From: an uncultured Eubacteriales bacterium
Lineage (GTDB): Bacteria > Bacillota > Clostridia > Oscillospirales > CAG-272
Assembly: GCA_949299535.1 (NCBI GenBank)
Contig: CASGAQ010000003.1
Location: 62,001-126,000 of the forward strand
Reading direction: 5' to 3'
DNA length: 64,000 bases
This document shows, piece by piece, positions 8,355 through 18,271 of the stretch. How positions within the stretch are numbered: the stretch's first letter is position 1; every line of letters begins with the position of its first letter. The translations under genes and the position numbers were made by a program. The notes below the pieces were generated by a model that was not told the origin of the DNA, did no database searches, and saw nothing but the letters and a program-made list of their open reading frames with translations.

Positions 8355-9679
8355 CTATATGCCGGAGCGTCTTTTATTTTTTAAAGAACTCTTGTCTTTT
8401 GTCGCCGGATTATCTATAAGTTCTCCGTTTTCTTCAAACCTGGAGCCGTGGCAAGAACAGTCCCACGAATGTTCCCATTCATTGTACTTCAGCGCGCAGC
8501 CCATATGCGGACATCGCGGCGCCATCGGAGTCAAAATTCCCAATACCGCATGAGCAGCGTTTAGCGCGAGCTGAGGGCGAAGCATACTGCGCGACGGGGA
8601 AAAAACACGAGCGTACTCATTCTCTTTTTCCTGAACCATATCGCAAAGTATCATTGCTGCCGCCATGGACGAGGTCATGCCCCATTTATTGAATCCAGAC
8701 GCAACGAAAAGTTCGGGAACGCGTTTGGAATAACGCCCGATATAAGGCATATCGTCAAGCGACATACAATCCTGTGCCGCCCATCGGCAAACTTCGCGCG
8801 CGTTCGGAAAAAATGTTTTTGCAAAGCCTGATATCTGAGTCCAGCCGCCGCCCTTCTTCCCTGTTCGGTGACTGCCTCCGCCGACAAAAAGCAGGTCTTT
8901 ATAATTTCTGAAAGAAAAGCCTTTTTTATTTTCGTCGATATACATTCCGCCGACATTCGAAGCTCCCTTAAACGCCGTTACATACGAACGGTGCTGATAA
9001 AGCTTCAAAAAATATGCGCCGTGTTTGTTGAGTATCGGAAAGTGCGTGGCGACTATTATCTTTTCCGCTTCTATACTGCCCTTGTCGGTACGCACCCCTC
9101 CGGGAAAAAATTCCAGCACTTTTTATGCTCGAAAATATCAAGTTCCTTTGCCGCGGCAAAAGCGAATTTAAGCGGATCAAACTGAGCCTGTGCTTCCAGC
9201 TTCACAGCTCCGGCAGTTGAGAAAGGAAGCGGAAGTTCATTCTCGAATTTTGCAGAATATCCGAGTTTTTCAAAAGCCCGCACTTCCTTTTCTATCTTTT
9301 CCCTGTCGTCGACAGAATAAACGAAAGCGTCTTTTTCTTCAAAATCGCAATCGATGTTTTCGGACATTTCACGGTATTTTTCAAGCGCACGAAAGTTTGC
9401 CTCAAGATATGCTCTTGTTTTTTCCTCCCCGAAAGTCTTTATGGCTCTGTCGCAGAACAGACCGTGCTGAACGGTAAGTTTTGCCGTTGTGTTTTTTGTT
9501 GTACCGCCGCATATCTCTCCCGCTTCGACGAGCGCATATCTCACGCCCGCCTGTTTCAGCATATGAGCGCACAATATACCTGTTATTCCTCCGCCGATGA
9601 TAAGCACGTCCGTCTTGAAGTCGCCCTCCTGATGACTAAATCCAGGACGCTCCGAAGTTTTTTCCCATATAGATCCCAT
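8355..9679 (-). pseudogene. FAD-dependent oxidoreductase with C-terminal Rieske domain, frameshifted
   Basis: The first 190 residues hold the FAD Rossmann motif (DVLIIGGGITGILCAHML) of a DAO-type oxidoreductase; the rest, in another frame, continues with the DAO fold and ends in a Rieske 2Fe-2S domain (CPHMGC...CSCHGS). Together they match the layout of the Bacillus YhfW-type proteins (about 500 residues). The reading frame breaks in a run of five A (minus strand) at about 9120-9124: one more A would read EHKKVLEFFPGG through the junction. Either a recent inactivating deletion or a homopolymer base-call error. Substrate unknown. Confidence 0.8.
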
Positions 9680-9946
9680 AAAAACAAATCCCTCCGACGT
9701 TTATTATGAGCAAAACATCAAAGTTATAAACATAAAAATAAAAACACACGAAATGGAGAGGCTACACAAGGAAGTAGCTTCTCCATTAAGCTTTGCAGTC
9801 AGATGGAAAGCCGGATTGTACTTACAGTATTGATTTTGAGGTTGCTGCTGAAAAAGGTTGCAAAGGAAAATGGGTACAGAGCAGAGAGCCGACTATTCAT
9901 CTGCTCTGCAAACCCAAACACAGAGATTGTGAGAGATAAAATTTGC

Positions 9947-9985
9947 GGGAGTGCAGTTCATTACGAATTGCGCTCCCACTTTTTT
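9947..9985 (+). terminator. Terminator hairpin in the 9.7-10.1 kb gap
   Basis: GGGAGTGCA...TGCGCTCCC with mismatches, followed by ACTTTTTT. The stretch 9680-10097 has no intact gene; at about 9797-9940 an open stretch of some 47 codons (reading SIDFEVAAEKGCKGKW) with no start looks like a gene remnant of unknown origin. Confidence 0.55.
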
Positions 9986-10097
9986 GTTTATACTGCAAAA
10001 GTGGTAGAAATATTCACGATTTTGTGGTATAATGTATTATAGATTTTTATATTTATCCACGAAACACAAGAAATCAGCCTTGAAGGGAGATCAAATA

Positions 10098-10615
10098 ATG
10101 ATTGCTCTTATTGAACCTTGCGAACGATATTTACAATCGTACATTGAAGCATACGATGAGTATAAACAAAATGGTGTTCAAATCTTATGCGTTTGACGAT
10201 GCTCGATCATATGATATTTTTGAGAAATATGACAATTACAGAAATGAGCGAAATCTAAAACCTAACAGAGTGGGGTCGGACTATTATTGGTTGGTCGATG
10301 AAGATAACGGCTATTTCATTGGTGAAATTAGTATTCGCCATAGATTAACCGATGATCTGAAAAGATATGGTGGTCATATTGGATATGGGGTTCGCTTCTC
10401 TGAATGGAAAAAAAGGTTATGGAACTTTAATGCTTAAATTGGCATTGGAAAAAGCAAAAGATTTAGGTATAACTACTGCCTTGATAACCTGCGATGATGA
10501 TAACTATGGTTCAGCAAAAGTTATGGAAAACAATGGCTTTGTATTGCAGGACAAAATAACAAATATTAAGAACGGACATACAATCATTACCCGAAGATAC
10601 ACTAAAGAATTGTAA
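10098..10615 (+). pseudogene. GNAT-family N-acetyltransferase, two frameshifts
   Basis: Read across three frames the protein is a typical GNAT acetyltransferase of about 170 residues: start MIALIEPCERYL, middle VDEDNGYFIGEISIRHRL, acetyl-CoA loop KKGYGTLMLKLALEKAK, and C-terminal NNGFVLQDK. The frame shifts once in AAA near 10177-10179 and again in a run of seven A at about 10408-10414; in each case removing one A restores the expected protein (VQSYAFDD and EWKKGYGT). AAGGGAG precedes the ATG. Either a decayed gene or repeated A-run errors. Confidence 0.8.
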
Positions 10616-10641
10616 CTATACTCAAATGAAAACTGAAAAGG

Positions 10642-10903
10642 ATGCGTAAAAACAATTATTAACATTTTACTTGAAGGCTACGACATTGCCGTGCCATGGC
10701 TGTATGATGAATTAAAAGGATATATTAAGCCGAACCACAAGGTTGCGGTTATCGCTCTTTCCTACCGAGATAACCGTGTGAAAAACCTGGAGGATATGAA
10801 GGTACACAGCTGCAAGATGCTGCTATCCATAAAGTTATAAAAGAGCGTGGCAAAACGGTATATGCTACACATTTGGGCGATGGTGCGATCATAGTTGACA
10901 AAA
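10642..10903 (+). pseudogene. Peptidase E (S51) relic with internal deletion
   Basis: The first part (ILLEGYDIAVPWLYDELKGY) is the N-terminus of a type 1 glutamine-amidotransferase-like peptidase E; the last part (AIHKVIKERGKTVYAT, DGAIIVDK) is its C-terminus. The middle of roughly a hundred or more residues, including the catalytic serine region, is missing, with a junction near 10795-10800. The first codons also need one A fewer to read MRKTIINIL. Clearly non-functional. Confidence 0.8.
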
Positions 10904-11278
10904 CTCGATTATGCTTGGCTCGCTGAACGAGGTTATGTAAAAACTAACGGCGATTTTGACGGTCACTTCAAATCTTCTTGGCAGATAGTTATCCTTGAAA
11001 GCAAGGATATTAAAGACAGACTGCTTGCCATCGGCGAGCAAATCAAGAAAAAATATAAGGCAGAGTTTGATGAGATTAAAGCATCGTATATAAAGGCTGT
11101 TCTTGAATCTGTTCCGGAACATCTTCGCAAACAAAAAGAATATGAACTGCAGTTCTTATTCCATTCTAACGGCTGGTTCTTACTTCACTGTATTGTGTGC
11201 CTCTTAAATAACGGAAAACTGAAGGAGCCAACTGAGGAACAGAGAAAAGCATTGTCCACTCTCATTACCAAAGTATAA
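10895..11278 (+). pseudogene. C-terminal remnant of an unrecognised protein
   Basis: About 127 residues open from a TTG, with no ribosome site, reading directly out of the peptidase E relic. The text (LDYAWLAERGYVKTNGDFDG ... FHSNGWFLLHCIV) looks like the C-terminal half of a soluble helical protein, perhaps of a winged-helix regulator, but I do not recognise the family. The fusion to the peptidase E fragment at about 10893-10900 indicates that its own N-terminus was deleted. Confidence 0.5.
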
Positions 11279-11285
11279 TCAAAAT

Positions 11286-11332
11286 GAATCGCGCCATAAG
11301 AATGAATTTAATTTGTTCTTATGGCGTGATTC
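11286..11332. terminator. Hairpin after the remnant gene
   Basis: GAATCGCGCCATAAGAA pairs with TTCTTATGGCGTGATTC around a 13-base loop with a single G-T pair. No U tract on the plus side, so termination is uncertain. Confidence 0.4.
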
Positions 11333-11338
11333 GGTTAA

Positions 11339-11509
11339 AAGCAGATTACTCGTCTTGACACCCTCACACCCGAAGCGGTACACGAATTTATTGAGAAAAT
11401 CGTGATATACAAAGACGGCAAGCATTATCAAAAAGTGGAAATCTATTATAACGGAGTTGGAGTTATCAGACACCTTTCACCCGAAGAAATGGAAGAAGCC
11501 TTAAAATAG
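11339..11509 (+). pseudogene. Serine site-specific recombinase, C-terminal fragment
   Basis: 57 codons from a stop to a stop reading TRLDTLTPEAVHEFIEKIV ... GVIRHLSPEEMEEALK. This is the C-terminal DUF4368-type tail of large serine recombinases from Tn4451/ICE-type elements. The catalytic domain is missing. It marks the end of a lost mobile element next to trpB. Confidence 0.75.
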
Positions 11510-11662
11510 CATATCAAGAAAAAGCCGCATTTAACGGCAAAAACGGCATAGCCGTTGGCTACACCGTATGAAATCGAAAATATTTAATTGAGATACAAAG
11601 TCACTTAGGTCGCCCTTCTTTATGTAGGATGCCACTATCGTGTGTTTTTATTTTTTGAGATC

Positions 11663-12880
11663 TTATCTTATGCCGTATTTCTCGATTATATAATCCATAT
11701 CTTTGTCGCCTCTGCCGGAAAGATTTACGAGAATAGAGCCTTTTTCCATCTTCTTCGCGAGCTTCATGGCGTAGGCGACGGCATGGGAGCTTTCTATTGC
11801 CGGAATTATGCCCTCCAGACGAGAAAGAGTGAAGAACGCGTCTATCGTTTCGTCGTCGTTTACAACATCGTATTTTACCCTGCCGAGGTCATGCAGGAAT
11901 GCGTGCTCCGGACCGGAAGAAGGATAGTCCAGTCCGCTTGCAACCGAATAAACAGGAGCCGGTTCACCGTTTTCATCTTTAAGCATTATGCTGTTGAATC
12001 CGTGCATAACACCCTCCGTTCCGTATGTAAGGCTCGCCGCATGATCTCCGAGCTTGCTTCCTCTGCCGAGAGGCTCAACGCCGTATATATCGACGGGATC
12101 ATTCAAAAATCCGGCAAAAAATCCCGCGGCATTGGAACCGCCGCCAACGCATGCCACAATGGCGTCGGGAAGCTCGCCCGTCATCTCCGTAAACTGCTCT
12201 CTTGCCTCGATACCGACCACGCTCTGGAAATCGCGTACCATCATCGGGAACGGATGAGGACCGACAACGGAACCTATGCAGTAGATACACTCCTTATAGT
12301 CTTTGGCGTAAGCCGCAAAAGCTGCGTCGACCGCTTCTTTAAGAGTTGCAAGTCCGTCTGTTACCTCTATTACATTTGCGCCGAGTATCTTCATTCTTGC
12401 AACGTTGGGAGCCTGCTTCTTTATGTCGACGGCGCCCATGTATATGTCGCACTCCAAACCGAAATAAGCCGCTGCGGTTGCAAGAGCTACTCCGTGCTGA
12501 CCGGCGCCCGTTTCAGCGATGACTTTCTTTTTGCCCATGTATTTTGCAAGCAGAGCCTCGCCCATGCAGTGATTGAGCTTATGCGCGCCCGTATGATTCA
12601 AGTCTTCTCTCTTGACATATATCTGAACTCTTCCGCATTTGCCCGAAAGTCTTTCCAGATGAGAGATAGGCGTAGGTCTGCCCTGAAATTCTCTGCGTAT
12701 CCTGCGGAGCTCGTTTATAAACTTTCCTGATTTGCTGATGGTAAAGTAAGCCTCCGTTATCTCCTCCATAGCACTGCGAAGCTCATCGGAAATATAAGCG
12801 CCGCCATATTTTCCGAAATATCCGTTCTCATCGGGGTAATGTTTCAAATATGTATCAAAATCCACTCCGTTATAATTCAT
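11663..12880 (-). CDS. trpB: Tryptophan synthase beta chain
   Basis: 405 residues, a normal TrpB1 length. The PLP lysine is in HTGAHKLN and the phosphate loop in [12 protein letters not shown]; catalytic Glu in AETGAGQHG. It condenses indole with serine to give tryptophan. No trpA or other trp gene is nearby; instead a LysR gene lies upstream on the same strand. A stand-alone beta chain can salvage indole, plentiful in the gut, but the rest of the pathway may be elsewhere in the genome. GGAGG precedes the ATG, and a clear promoter lies 62 bases upstream. Confidence 0.96.
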   Translation of the reverse strand: MNYNGVDFDTYLKHYPDENGYFGKYGGAYISDELRSAMEEITEAYFTISKSGKFINELRRIRREFQGRPTPISHLERLSGKCGRVQIYVKREDLNHTGAHKLNHCMGEALLAKYMGKKKVIAETGAGQHGVALATAAAYFGLECDIYMGAVDIKKQAPNVARMKILGANVIEVTDGLATLKEAVDAAFAAYAKDYKECIYCIGSVVGPHPFPMMVRDFQSVVGIEAREQFTEMTGELPDAIVACVGGGSNAAGFFAGFLNDPVDIYGVEPLGRGSKLGDHAASLTYGTEGVMHGFNSIMLKDENGEPAPVYSVASGLDYPSSGPEHAFLHDLGRVKYDVVNDDETIDAFFTLSRLEGIIPAIESSHAVAYAMKLAKKMEKGSILVNLSGRGDKDMDYIIEKYGIR

Positions 12881-12942
12881 CGAAGTCCCTCCGTAAAATA
12901 TATTGTTTCTCTATTTGTTCTGCCGCTGTGTGTTACATATTG

Positions 12943-12971
12943 ATTTTAACATAAAATTTCGTAAATATCAA
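12943..12971 (-). promoter_or_regulatory. trpB promoter
   Basis: Minus-strand TTGATA, 17-base spacer, TAAAAT, located between the LysR gene and trpB. Confidence 0.6.
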
Positions 12972-12981
12972 TAAAAACAAG

Positions 12982-13857
12982 TCAAAGCCATAATCCCAAT
13001 TTTTCCGCGGGCAGGCTCAGACGACGCGTTCTGTTTGTCACGACGCAGATATTCCTCTTGGGAATATCCTCTATAAGATTTACACGGTAAACTTCGCCGC
13101 CGTCTTCACGCAGAAATTCTTCCGGAACAAACCCGATTCCCAGATTATGCTTTACCATAGGCAATATCTGATCGGCGGTGGCAACTTCTATCACCGGAGA
13201 GAACGAAGCGCCGCTGCTTTTGAAAAGATCATCGTAAAACCCGTAAGTTCCGCTTCCCCTCTCAAGAGAGATGATTGGATATTCCACAAGATTTTGAAGC
13301 GATATCTCGTCGTTTCCCAGCTTCTCGAAATAAGCTTTTCCGCATACCGCCGTTTCTCCGAAGCTTTTCACGATTCTCTGCGAAAGTTCCGAGCTTTTTT
13401 CGGCAGGCGTAGTCACTACAGCAATGTCTATCGTTCCGCCTTTGAGCAATGCAAGAGCTTGAGGAGTGGAAAGATTTAAAATTTTTATCCTTATTTCCGG
13501 ATACTTGTCGCGGAATTCGTTAAGCATTGGCAGAAGAAAGCACCTGAGAGCTATTTCGGTAGCGCCTACGGATACTACTCCTTTCCTCAAATTCTTGCCG
13601 TGGGATATCTCGTCTTCACCGGCCTGTATATGCTCAACGGCAAGACGGATATGCTCGTAAAGTTTTTCTCCCTCCGAAGTAAGTTTGACGCCTTTGTTCG
13701 AACGTGAGAAAAGCGTGCAGCCCAGCTGCGTTTCAAGAGTTTTTACGGCTCTTGTCAGGTTCGGCTGTCCGGCTATCAGTATCTCTGCAGCACGGGTAAA
13801 ACTGCCGTATTTAGCCACATAATAAAATATCCTGTAATAATCATAGCTTATATACAT
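12982..13857 (-). CDS. LysR-family transcriptional regulator (trpB neighbour)
   Basis: 292 residues from the ATG at 13857, which has GGAG six bases upstream; an upstream ATG at 13893 lacks this and adds 12 residues outside the family. The N-terminus has the LysR helix-turn-helix (SFTRAAEILIAGQPNLTRAV) and the rest the effector-binding domain. It precedes trpB by about 100 bases on the same strand, so it may control trpB (compare the indole-glycerol-phosphate-responsive TrpI of Pseudomonas, though homology is only at family level). Confidence 0.88.
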   Translation of the reverse strand: MYISYDYYRIFYYVAKYGSFTRAAEILIAGQPNLTRAVKTLETQLGCTLFSRSNKGVKLTSEGEKLYEHIRLAVEHIQAGEDEISHGKNLRKGVVSVGATEIALRCFLLPMLNEFRDKYPEIRIKILNLSTPQALALLKGGTIDIAVVTTPAEKSSELSQRIVKSFGETAVCGKAYFEKLGNDEISLQNLVEYPIISLERGSGTYGFYDDLFKSSGASFSPVIEVATADQILPMVKHNLGIGFVPEEFLREDGGEVYRVNLIEDIPKRNICVVTNRTRRLSLPAEKLGLWL

Positions 13858-14021
13858 TGGAGTCTCCGTAAAGCATATATATCTTAAAAGCATATATAAA
13901 ATATCAATTATATATTTTTAATATGTTTGTATTCGTATTATAATTTTTATCGTTCAGTTTGTCAATGATAAAATCTTAAAAACTGCAAACATCGACAGAA
14001 AATTCGGAGGAATAAAACATC

Positions 14022-15365
14022 ATGAACAAAGACCTGACCGTTGGCAAGCCTTCAACGGTACTATGGAAATTCTGCCTGCCGCTGTTCGGCAGCGTGATAT
14101 TTCAGCAGCTTTATAATCTTGCGGACAGTTTCGTAGCCGGACAGTTCATCAGCGAAGAAGCCGCCGCCGCCGTCGGAAACGCATACGAGATAACTCTTAT
14201 ATTCATAGCGTTCGCTTTCGGCTGCAATATCGGCTGTTCCGTCATAACCTCAAAATTGTTCGGCGCAAAGCGATTCACCGAACTTAAAACGGCAGTCTAT
14301 ACGACTCTGATATCATGCGGGGTACTGTGCGCCGCGCTTATGGTATTCGGATTCTGCTGCGGAGAAACGCTTTTGCACTTGATAAACACGCCGGAAAACG
14401 TGTTGGCAGATTCCCTTCTCTATCTTGAGATATATGTTTTGGGACTTCCGTTCGTCTTTTACTATAACGTGGCAACAGGTATCTTCTCTGCATTGGGAGA
14501 TTCCAAAACGCCGTTCATTTTTCTCGCGTGCTCATCGACCGCGAATATCGCCGCAGATATACTCTTCGTCACCGCCTTTGACATGGGCGTCGCAGGTGTG
14601 GCATGGGCGACATTTATCTGCCAAGGCATAAGCTGTGTGCTCGCCGTCATCTTCGTATTTAAGAGATTCTCCAAAATCAAGACGCAGGAGAAAGCCGGCA
14701 TTTTCTCGTGGAAGCTCCTCGGAGAGATAGCCGTCGTCGCCGTACCAAGCATACTCCAACAAAGCTTTATATCAGTGGGAAATATCGTTATCCAAAGTAT
14801 GATCAACACATTCGGTTCGGGCGTTATGGCAGGATATTCATCCGCCATAAAACTCAACAGCCTCGTCCTCACGTCGATAACGACTCTTGCAAACGGAATA
14901 TCCAACTTTACAGCTCAAAATCTCGGCGCCGAAAAACCCTCGCGTGTAAAAGAAGGGTTCAAAGTCGGCGTAAAACTTGTATGGATCATCTGTATACCTC
15001 TTGCACTTCTTTACTTCTTCGGAGGAAAATATCTGATATATCTATTCCTCGACTCTCCGAGTGAAGAAGCTCTTCATACAGGTATCACTTTCCTTCGCAT
15101 AGTGGCGCCGTTCTATTTCGTAATAGCGATGAAACTTGTCGCAGACGGTATTCTTCGCGGAGCCGGAAAAATGAAGAAGTTTATGGTCGCTACGCTCACA
15201 GACCTTGTTTTAAGAATAATCCTTGCAAAAATCTTCTCCGCGTCGCTCGGAGCAACGGGAATTTGGATTGCATGGCCCATAGGTTGGTCTGTCGCAACAG
15301 TGCTCTCACTTGTATTTTACCGTTCGGAAAAAATAGGGGAAAAAGAAGCTTCTAAAGAAAAATAA
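14022..15365 (+). CDS. MATE-family multidrug/metabolite efflux transporter
   Basis: 447 residues with twelve hydrophobic segments and the MATE start LWKFCLPLFGSVIFQQLYNLADSFVAGQF, where an Asp lies in the first helices as in NorM/MepA-type cation antiporters. It exports organic cations or metabolites in exchange for Na+ or H+ across the cytoplasmic membrane; the substrate is unknown. GGAGGAAT precedes the ATG; a strong terminator follows, so it is a single-gene unit. Confidence 0.92.
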   Translation: MNKDLTVGKPSTVLWKFCLPLFGSVIFQQLYNLADSFVAGQFISEEAAAAVGNAYEITLIFIAFAFGCNIGCSVITSKLFGAKRFTELKTAVYTTLISCGVLCAALMVFGFCCGETLLHLINTPENVLADSLLYLEIYVLGLPFVFYYNVATGIFSALGDSKTPFIFLACSSTANIAADILFVTAFDMGVAGVAWATFICQGISCVLAVIFVFKRFSKIKTQEKAGIFSWKLLGEIAVVAVPSILQQSFISVGNIVIQSMINTFGSGVMAGYSSAIKLNSLVLTSITTLANGISNFTAQNLGAEKPSRVKEGFKVGVKLVWIICIPLALLYFFGGKYLIYLFLDSPSEEALHTGITFLRIVAPFYFVIAMKLVADGILRGAGKMKKFMVATLTDLVLRIILAKIFSASLGATGIWIAWPIGWSVATVLSLVFYRSEKIGEKEASKEK

Positions 15366-15370
15366 AGTCA

Positions 15371-15412
15371 AAAAAAGCGGAAAACGGAAAAATTGCTGTT
15401 TTCCGCTTTTTA
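15371..15412 (+). terminator. Terminator after the MATE gene
   Basis: AAAAAGCGGAAAAC pairs with GTTTTCCGCTTTTT, followed by TATTTT. The rest of 15413-15719 is AT-rich and shows no convincing gene. Confidence 0.85.
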
Positions 15413-15719
15413 TTTTCAGAAACTTTACGGCGGCAAGTTTTTCCTGCCATGAATAAAATTCCAATATTTGTATAATCATCTGGTCGAACAGTGCGATATG
15501 TTTTATTCTCCGTCTTATACGCACATTCAAACGTAGTATTTCCGCGTTTTCCGCACTTTCCGGCAAAATATATTTAAAAAGAAGCATTATGTAATTTTTG
15601 TTTTTTTGGTCTTTACTTTGATAGAATAAAAACATAGAAAACAAAAAAATCCTTGTATTTCAAGAGTTTTTGCAAAATTTCCAAAAATCAACGAGTATTT
15701 TTTAATTCTATAAAACTTC

Positions 15720-15748
15720 TTGACAAAAAAATGCTATCTAAATATAAT
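15720..15748 (+). promoter_or_regulatory. Promoter of the CxxC-repeat surface protein
   Basis: TTGACA, 17-base spacer, TATAAT, a full consensus sigma-A promoter. The leader to the ATG is about 120 bases. Confidence 0.75.
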
Positions 15749-15874
15749 ATATAGTGTATATAATGCGGTGTAGTGTCGTGATTTATGCGAAAATATCACA
15801 AAGCATATGCACTCCCCCGCATAGTGCAGCAAACGCAGGAAATAAAAAACAACAAAAAACATTTGGAGGAAAAA

Positions 15875-18076
15875 ATGAAAAAGAAAATCCTTTCCGTATT
15901 TCTCGCTGCAATGCTTCTGCTCGCGTGTCTGGCGCCTGCGGTATTGGCAGCAAACGAAAGCGACACGCATTCACATACCGATGATGCACATTCGCATATC
16001 GACGACACGGTTTTGTATGCCGATTCGGAAGACTTCGATTACGTACAAAGCAGTGCCACCGGCAGATACAATGCTTCCGAAAACACAGCGCTCATAACTT
16101 TGAACATCTCTTCATACTATGATATTTCATCCGTTAATTTCAATCTGGATATCGAAAATATCTTCTTTACCGACTCTTGGTTCGGTTCCGTACAAACTGA
16201 CTCGGGAACCGTAAATTCGTATAACACCTCCGGCGTGCTCAACGTTACAATTTCCGACGCAAACAGCACAACGGTAACAGTCGAAATATTGATTAAAGTT
16301 CCCACAGACTATATCGGCCAAACCCTTCAATGCAGCATTTACGGTTCCGTAGAAGACGCGGGTTCGGACAGCGCAAAAGAATTTTCGACAGAAGTTTCTA
16401 TTGCGGCCTGCTCTCACAGACTCAACGGCGTACTTGTTTACGAATCTCATGTCATCAAAAAAGCGACTTGCTCTTCAGGCGGTATCCAAGGATATTTCTG
16501 TAAGATATGCAAAGCACGTCTTCTTTCTTCCGACGGCGCTCCCGCCGACGAAGTAACGATCCTTCCTACAGATCATGTTCCCGGAGAAAAGGTTACTATC
16601 GGCGTATCCAACATCAATGCGACATGTACCACAAACGGTATTCAGTACTACGAATGTGCGGACTGCCACTCCGTTATCAACAAAGGTATCGTAATACCCG
16701 CTTCCCATAAAATAAACACTTCCACGATAACATGGAATGATACAGAGAAAGCTTGGTATGCAAAATGTTCTGATTGCAGCACTCTTTATAACGTTTCCGC
16801 AACCAAAACAAAATGCACCTGCGAAACAAAATACGGCAAAAATTATGCCAAAGTCATCGCAAGCAAAACACCTACCTGCGGTGTAATGGGCTATAAAGCA
16901 TATCAATGCCAGCTTTGCAACATATCTTGGGTAGAATCCGAAGGTTCTGCTCTTCTTGACCATTCTTGGGGCGCATGGATAACAACAACTCCTGCGACAT
17001 GCACCACACCCGGAGTTCAGACAAGCACCTGCTCGGTATGCAATCAAACAAAAACACAGACATTGCCTGCCACGGGACACAACTTCGATCCCACATCATA
17101 CCAGATAATAACCCCTTCCACCTGTACGACAAAAGGTACGGCGACAAAGACTTGCCTTACCTGCGGAGCAGTGGAACAATTCGAGATGAATCTCAAAGAA
17201 CATGCTTATGACAGCGGCGTCATAACAAAAGAGGCAACTTGCTCCGAAACAGGCATAAAAACATATACCTGCGCCGACTGCGCTCACAAAAAGACCGAAA
17301 CAATAGCGATCGATCCCAACAACCATGATTTCGAGTCCGAAATTGTAAAAGAAGCAACTTGCCTGAACGACGGTCTAGAAATATCCACATGCAAAAACTG
17401 CTCTCATAAGGTAGAAACAGTCATCGAAGCAAAAGGTCATACATGGCGAATCGACGAGCAGACAGACAAGTATACGAAAAAGACCTGCGTAGTATGCAGA
17501 ACCATTTGGGAACAGAAAAAATCCAAGGACAAAACAAATCTCAGCATAAAGACAAGCCAGTTCTTCACCATCGATATATCCGACACGGCAATAGCGGAAA
17601 AAGACGTTGTTTTCCATATAGACAGTGTTGAATTTCCGCAGGAGACAGCCACATGGTTCGACTCTTTCTTCGATGAAGGCAAATATGACGCAAAATACCA
17701 AGGCGCGTATACCGCAAAACTCATTGTAGACGGAACGGAAACAGACTTTAACGGCAACATGAACATCTCTGTTGATCTCGGCGAAACATACAAGAACAAG
17801 GAGATATTCGTGGTTTATATCACAGATCAGGGTACTCCCTCTGCAAAGATAGCTGCGGAACGCGACGGTTCTTCCATCGTTATAAGCGGCGCTGATTTCG
17901 AACAGTTCGCAGATAAGACTTTTGTAGTTATGACAAGTAACGAAAGAGCCGGAATATCTCCCGTTATCGCCATTATCATTTGTGCTGCTGTTGTTGCCAT
18001 CGCATGTGTAGCCGTTGTGCTCATCATCAAATCCGGCAATAAAGGCAACGGTAAAAACAAAGGCATGAGAGTTTGA
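15875..18076 (+). CDS. Membrane-anchored surface protein with CxxC repeats
   Basis: 733 residues from the ATG at 15875, which has GGAGG five bases before it. Signal peptide (KKKILSVFLAAMLLLACLA), a His/Asp-rich patch (SDTHSHTDDAHSHIDD), a beta-rich domain (about 50-180) faintly like a cohesin fold, then some seven modules of the form ATCxxxGxxxYxCxxC...HxW up to about residue 540, a beta-rich C-terminal domain, one transmembrane helix near the end and a short Lys/Gly-rich tail. Such cysteine-pair repeats are common in surface proteins of gut Clostridia and may bind metal; their role is not established. It acts outside the cell. Confidence 0.85.
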   Translation: MKKKILSVFLAAMLLLACLAPAVLAANESDTHSHTDDAHSHIDDTVLYADSEDFDYVQSSATGRYNASENTALITLNISSYYDISSVNFNLDIENIFFTDSWFGSVQTDSGTVNSYNTSGVLNVTISDANSTTVTVEILIKVPTDYIGQTLQCSIYGSVEDAGSDSAKEFSTEVSIAACSHRLNGVLVYESHVIKKATCSSGGIQGYFCKICKARLLSSDGAPADEVTILPTDHVPGEKVTIGVSNINATCTTNGIQYYECADCHSVINKGIVIPASHKINTSTITWNDTEKAWYAKCSDCSTLYNVSATKTKCTCETKYGKNYAKVIASKTPTCGVMGYKAYQCQLCNISWVESEGSALLDHSWGAWITTTPATCTTPGVQTSTCSVCNQTKTQTLPATGHNFDPTSYQIITPSTCTTKGTATKTCLTCGAVEQFEMNLKEHAYDSGVITKEATCSETGIKTYTCADCAHKKTETIAIDPNNHDFESEIVKEATCLNDGLEISTCKNCSHKVETVIEAKGHTWRIDEQTDKYTKKTCVVCRTIWEQKKSKDKTNLSIKTSQFFTIDISDTAIAEKDVVFHIDSVEFPQETATWFDSFFDEGKYDAKYQGAYTAKLIVDGTETDFNGNMNISVDLGETYKNKEIFVVYITDQGTPSAKIAAERDGSSIVISGADFEQFADKTFVVMTSNERAGISPVIAIIICAAVVAIACVAVVLIIKSGNKGNGKNKGMRV

Positions 18077-18113
18077 TTCTCGGCAAAACAGTAAAATATA
18101 AATAATAAATAAA

Positions 18114-18152
18114 AAACAAAAGGAAGGACTGTGCGTCTTTCCTTTTTGTTTT
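18114..18152 (+). terminator. Terminator after the surface protein
   Basis: AAAACAAAAGGAA pairs with TTCCTTTTTGTTTT around a 12-base loop. Confidence 0.75.
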
Positions 18153-18198
18153 AGCATATATATTTTTATTTTAACTCAGAGATTTCCTCAAAAAAGCA

Positions 18199-18230
18199 AA
18201 TGGTATGACGGAAAATTCCGTCATACCATT
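18199..18230 (-). terminator. Terminator after rubrerythrin
   Basis: AATGGTATGACGGAA and its complement around a two-base loop, followed on the minus strand by TTTGCTTTTTT; it could work in both directions. Confidence 0.8.
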
Positions 18231-18271
18231 GTTTTATAAAATTTTATTTCTTCTTGTCTGTATATTATCGA

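Noticed and set aside
9803..10042. 79-codon frame in the 9.7-10.1 kb gap
   Set aside because: It runs through a terminator hairpin; another frame of the same stretch looks more like a gene remnant.
15306..15644. 112-codon minus-strand frame after the MATE gene
   Set aside because: It runs through the MATE terminator and into the coding region, has no ribosome site and no recognisable family.
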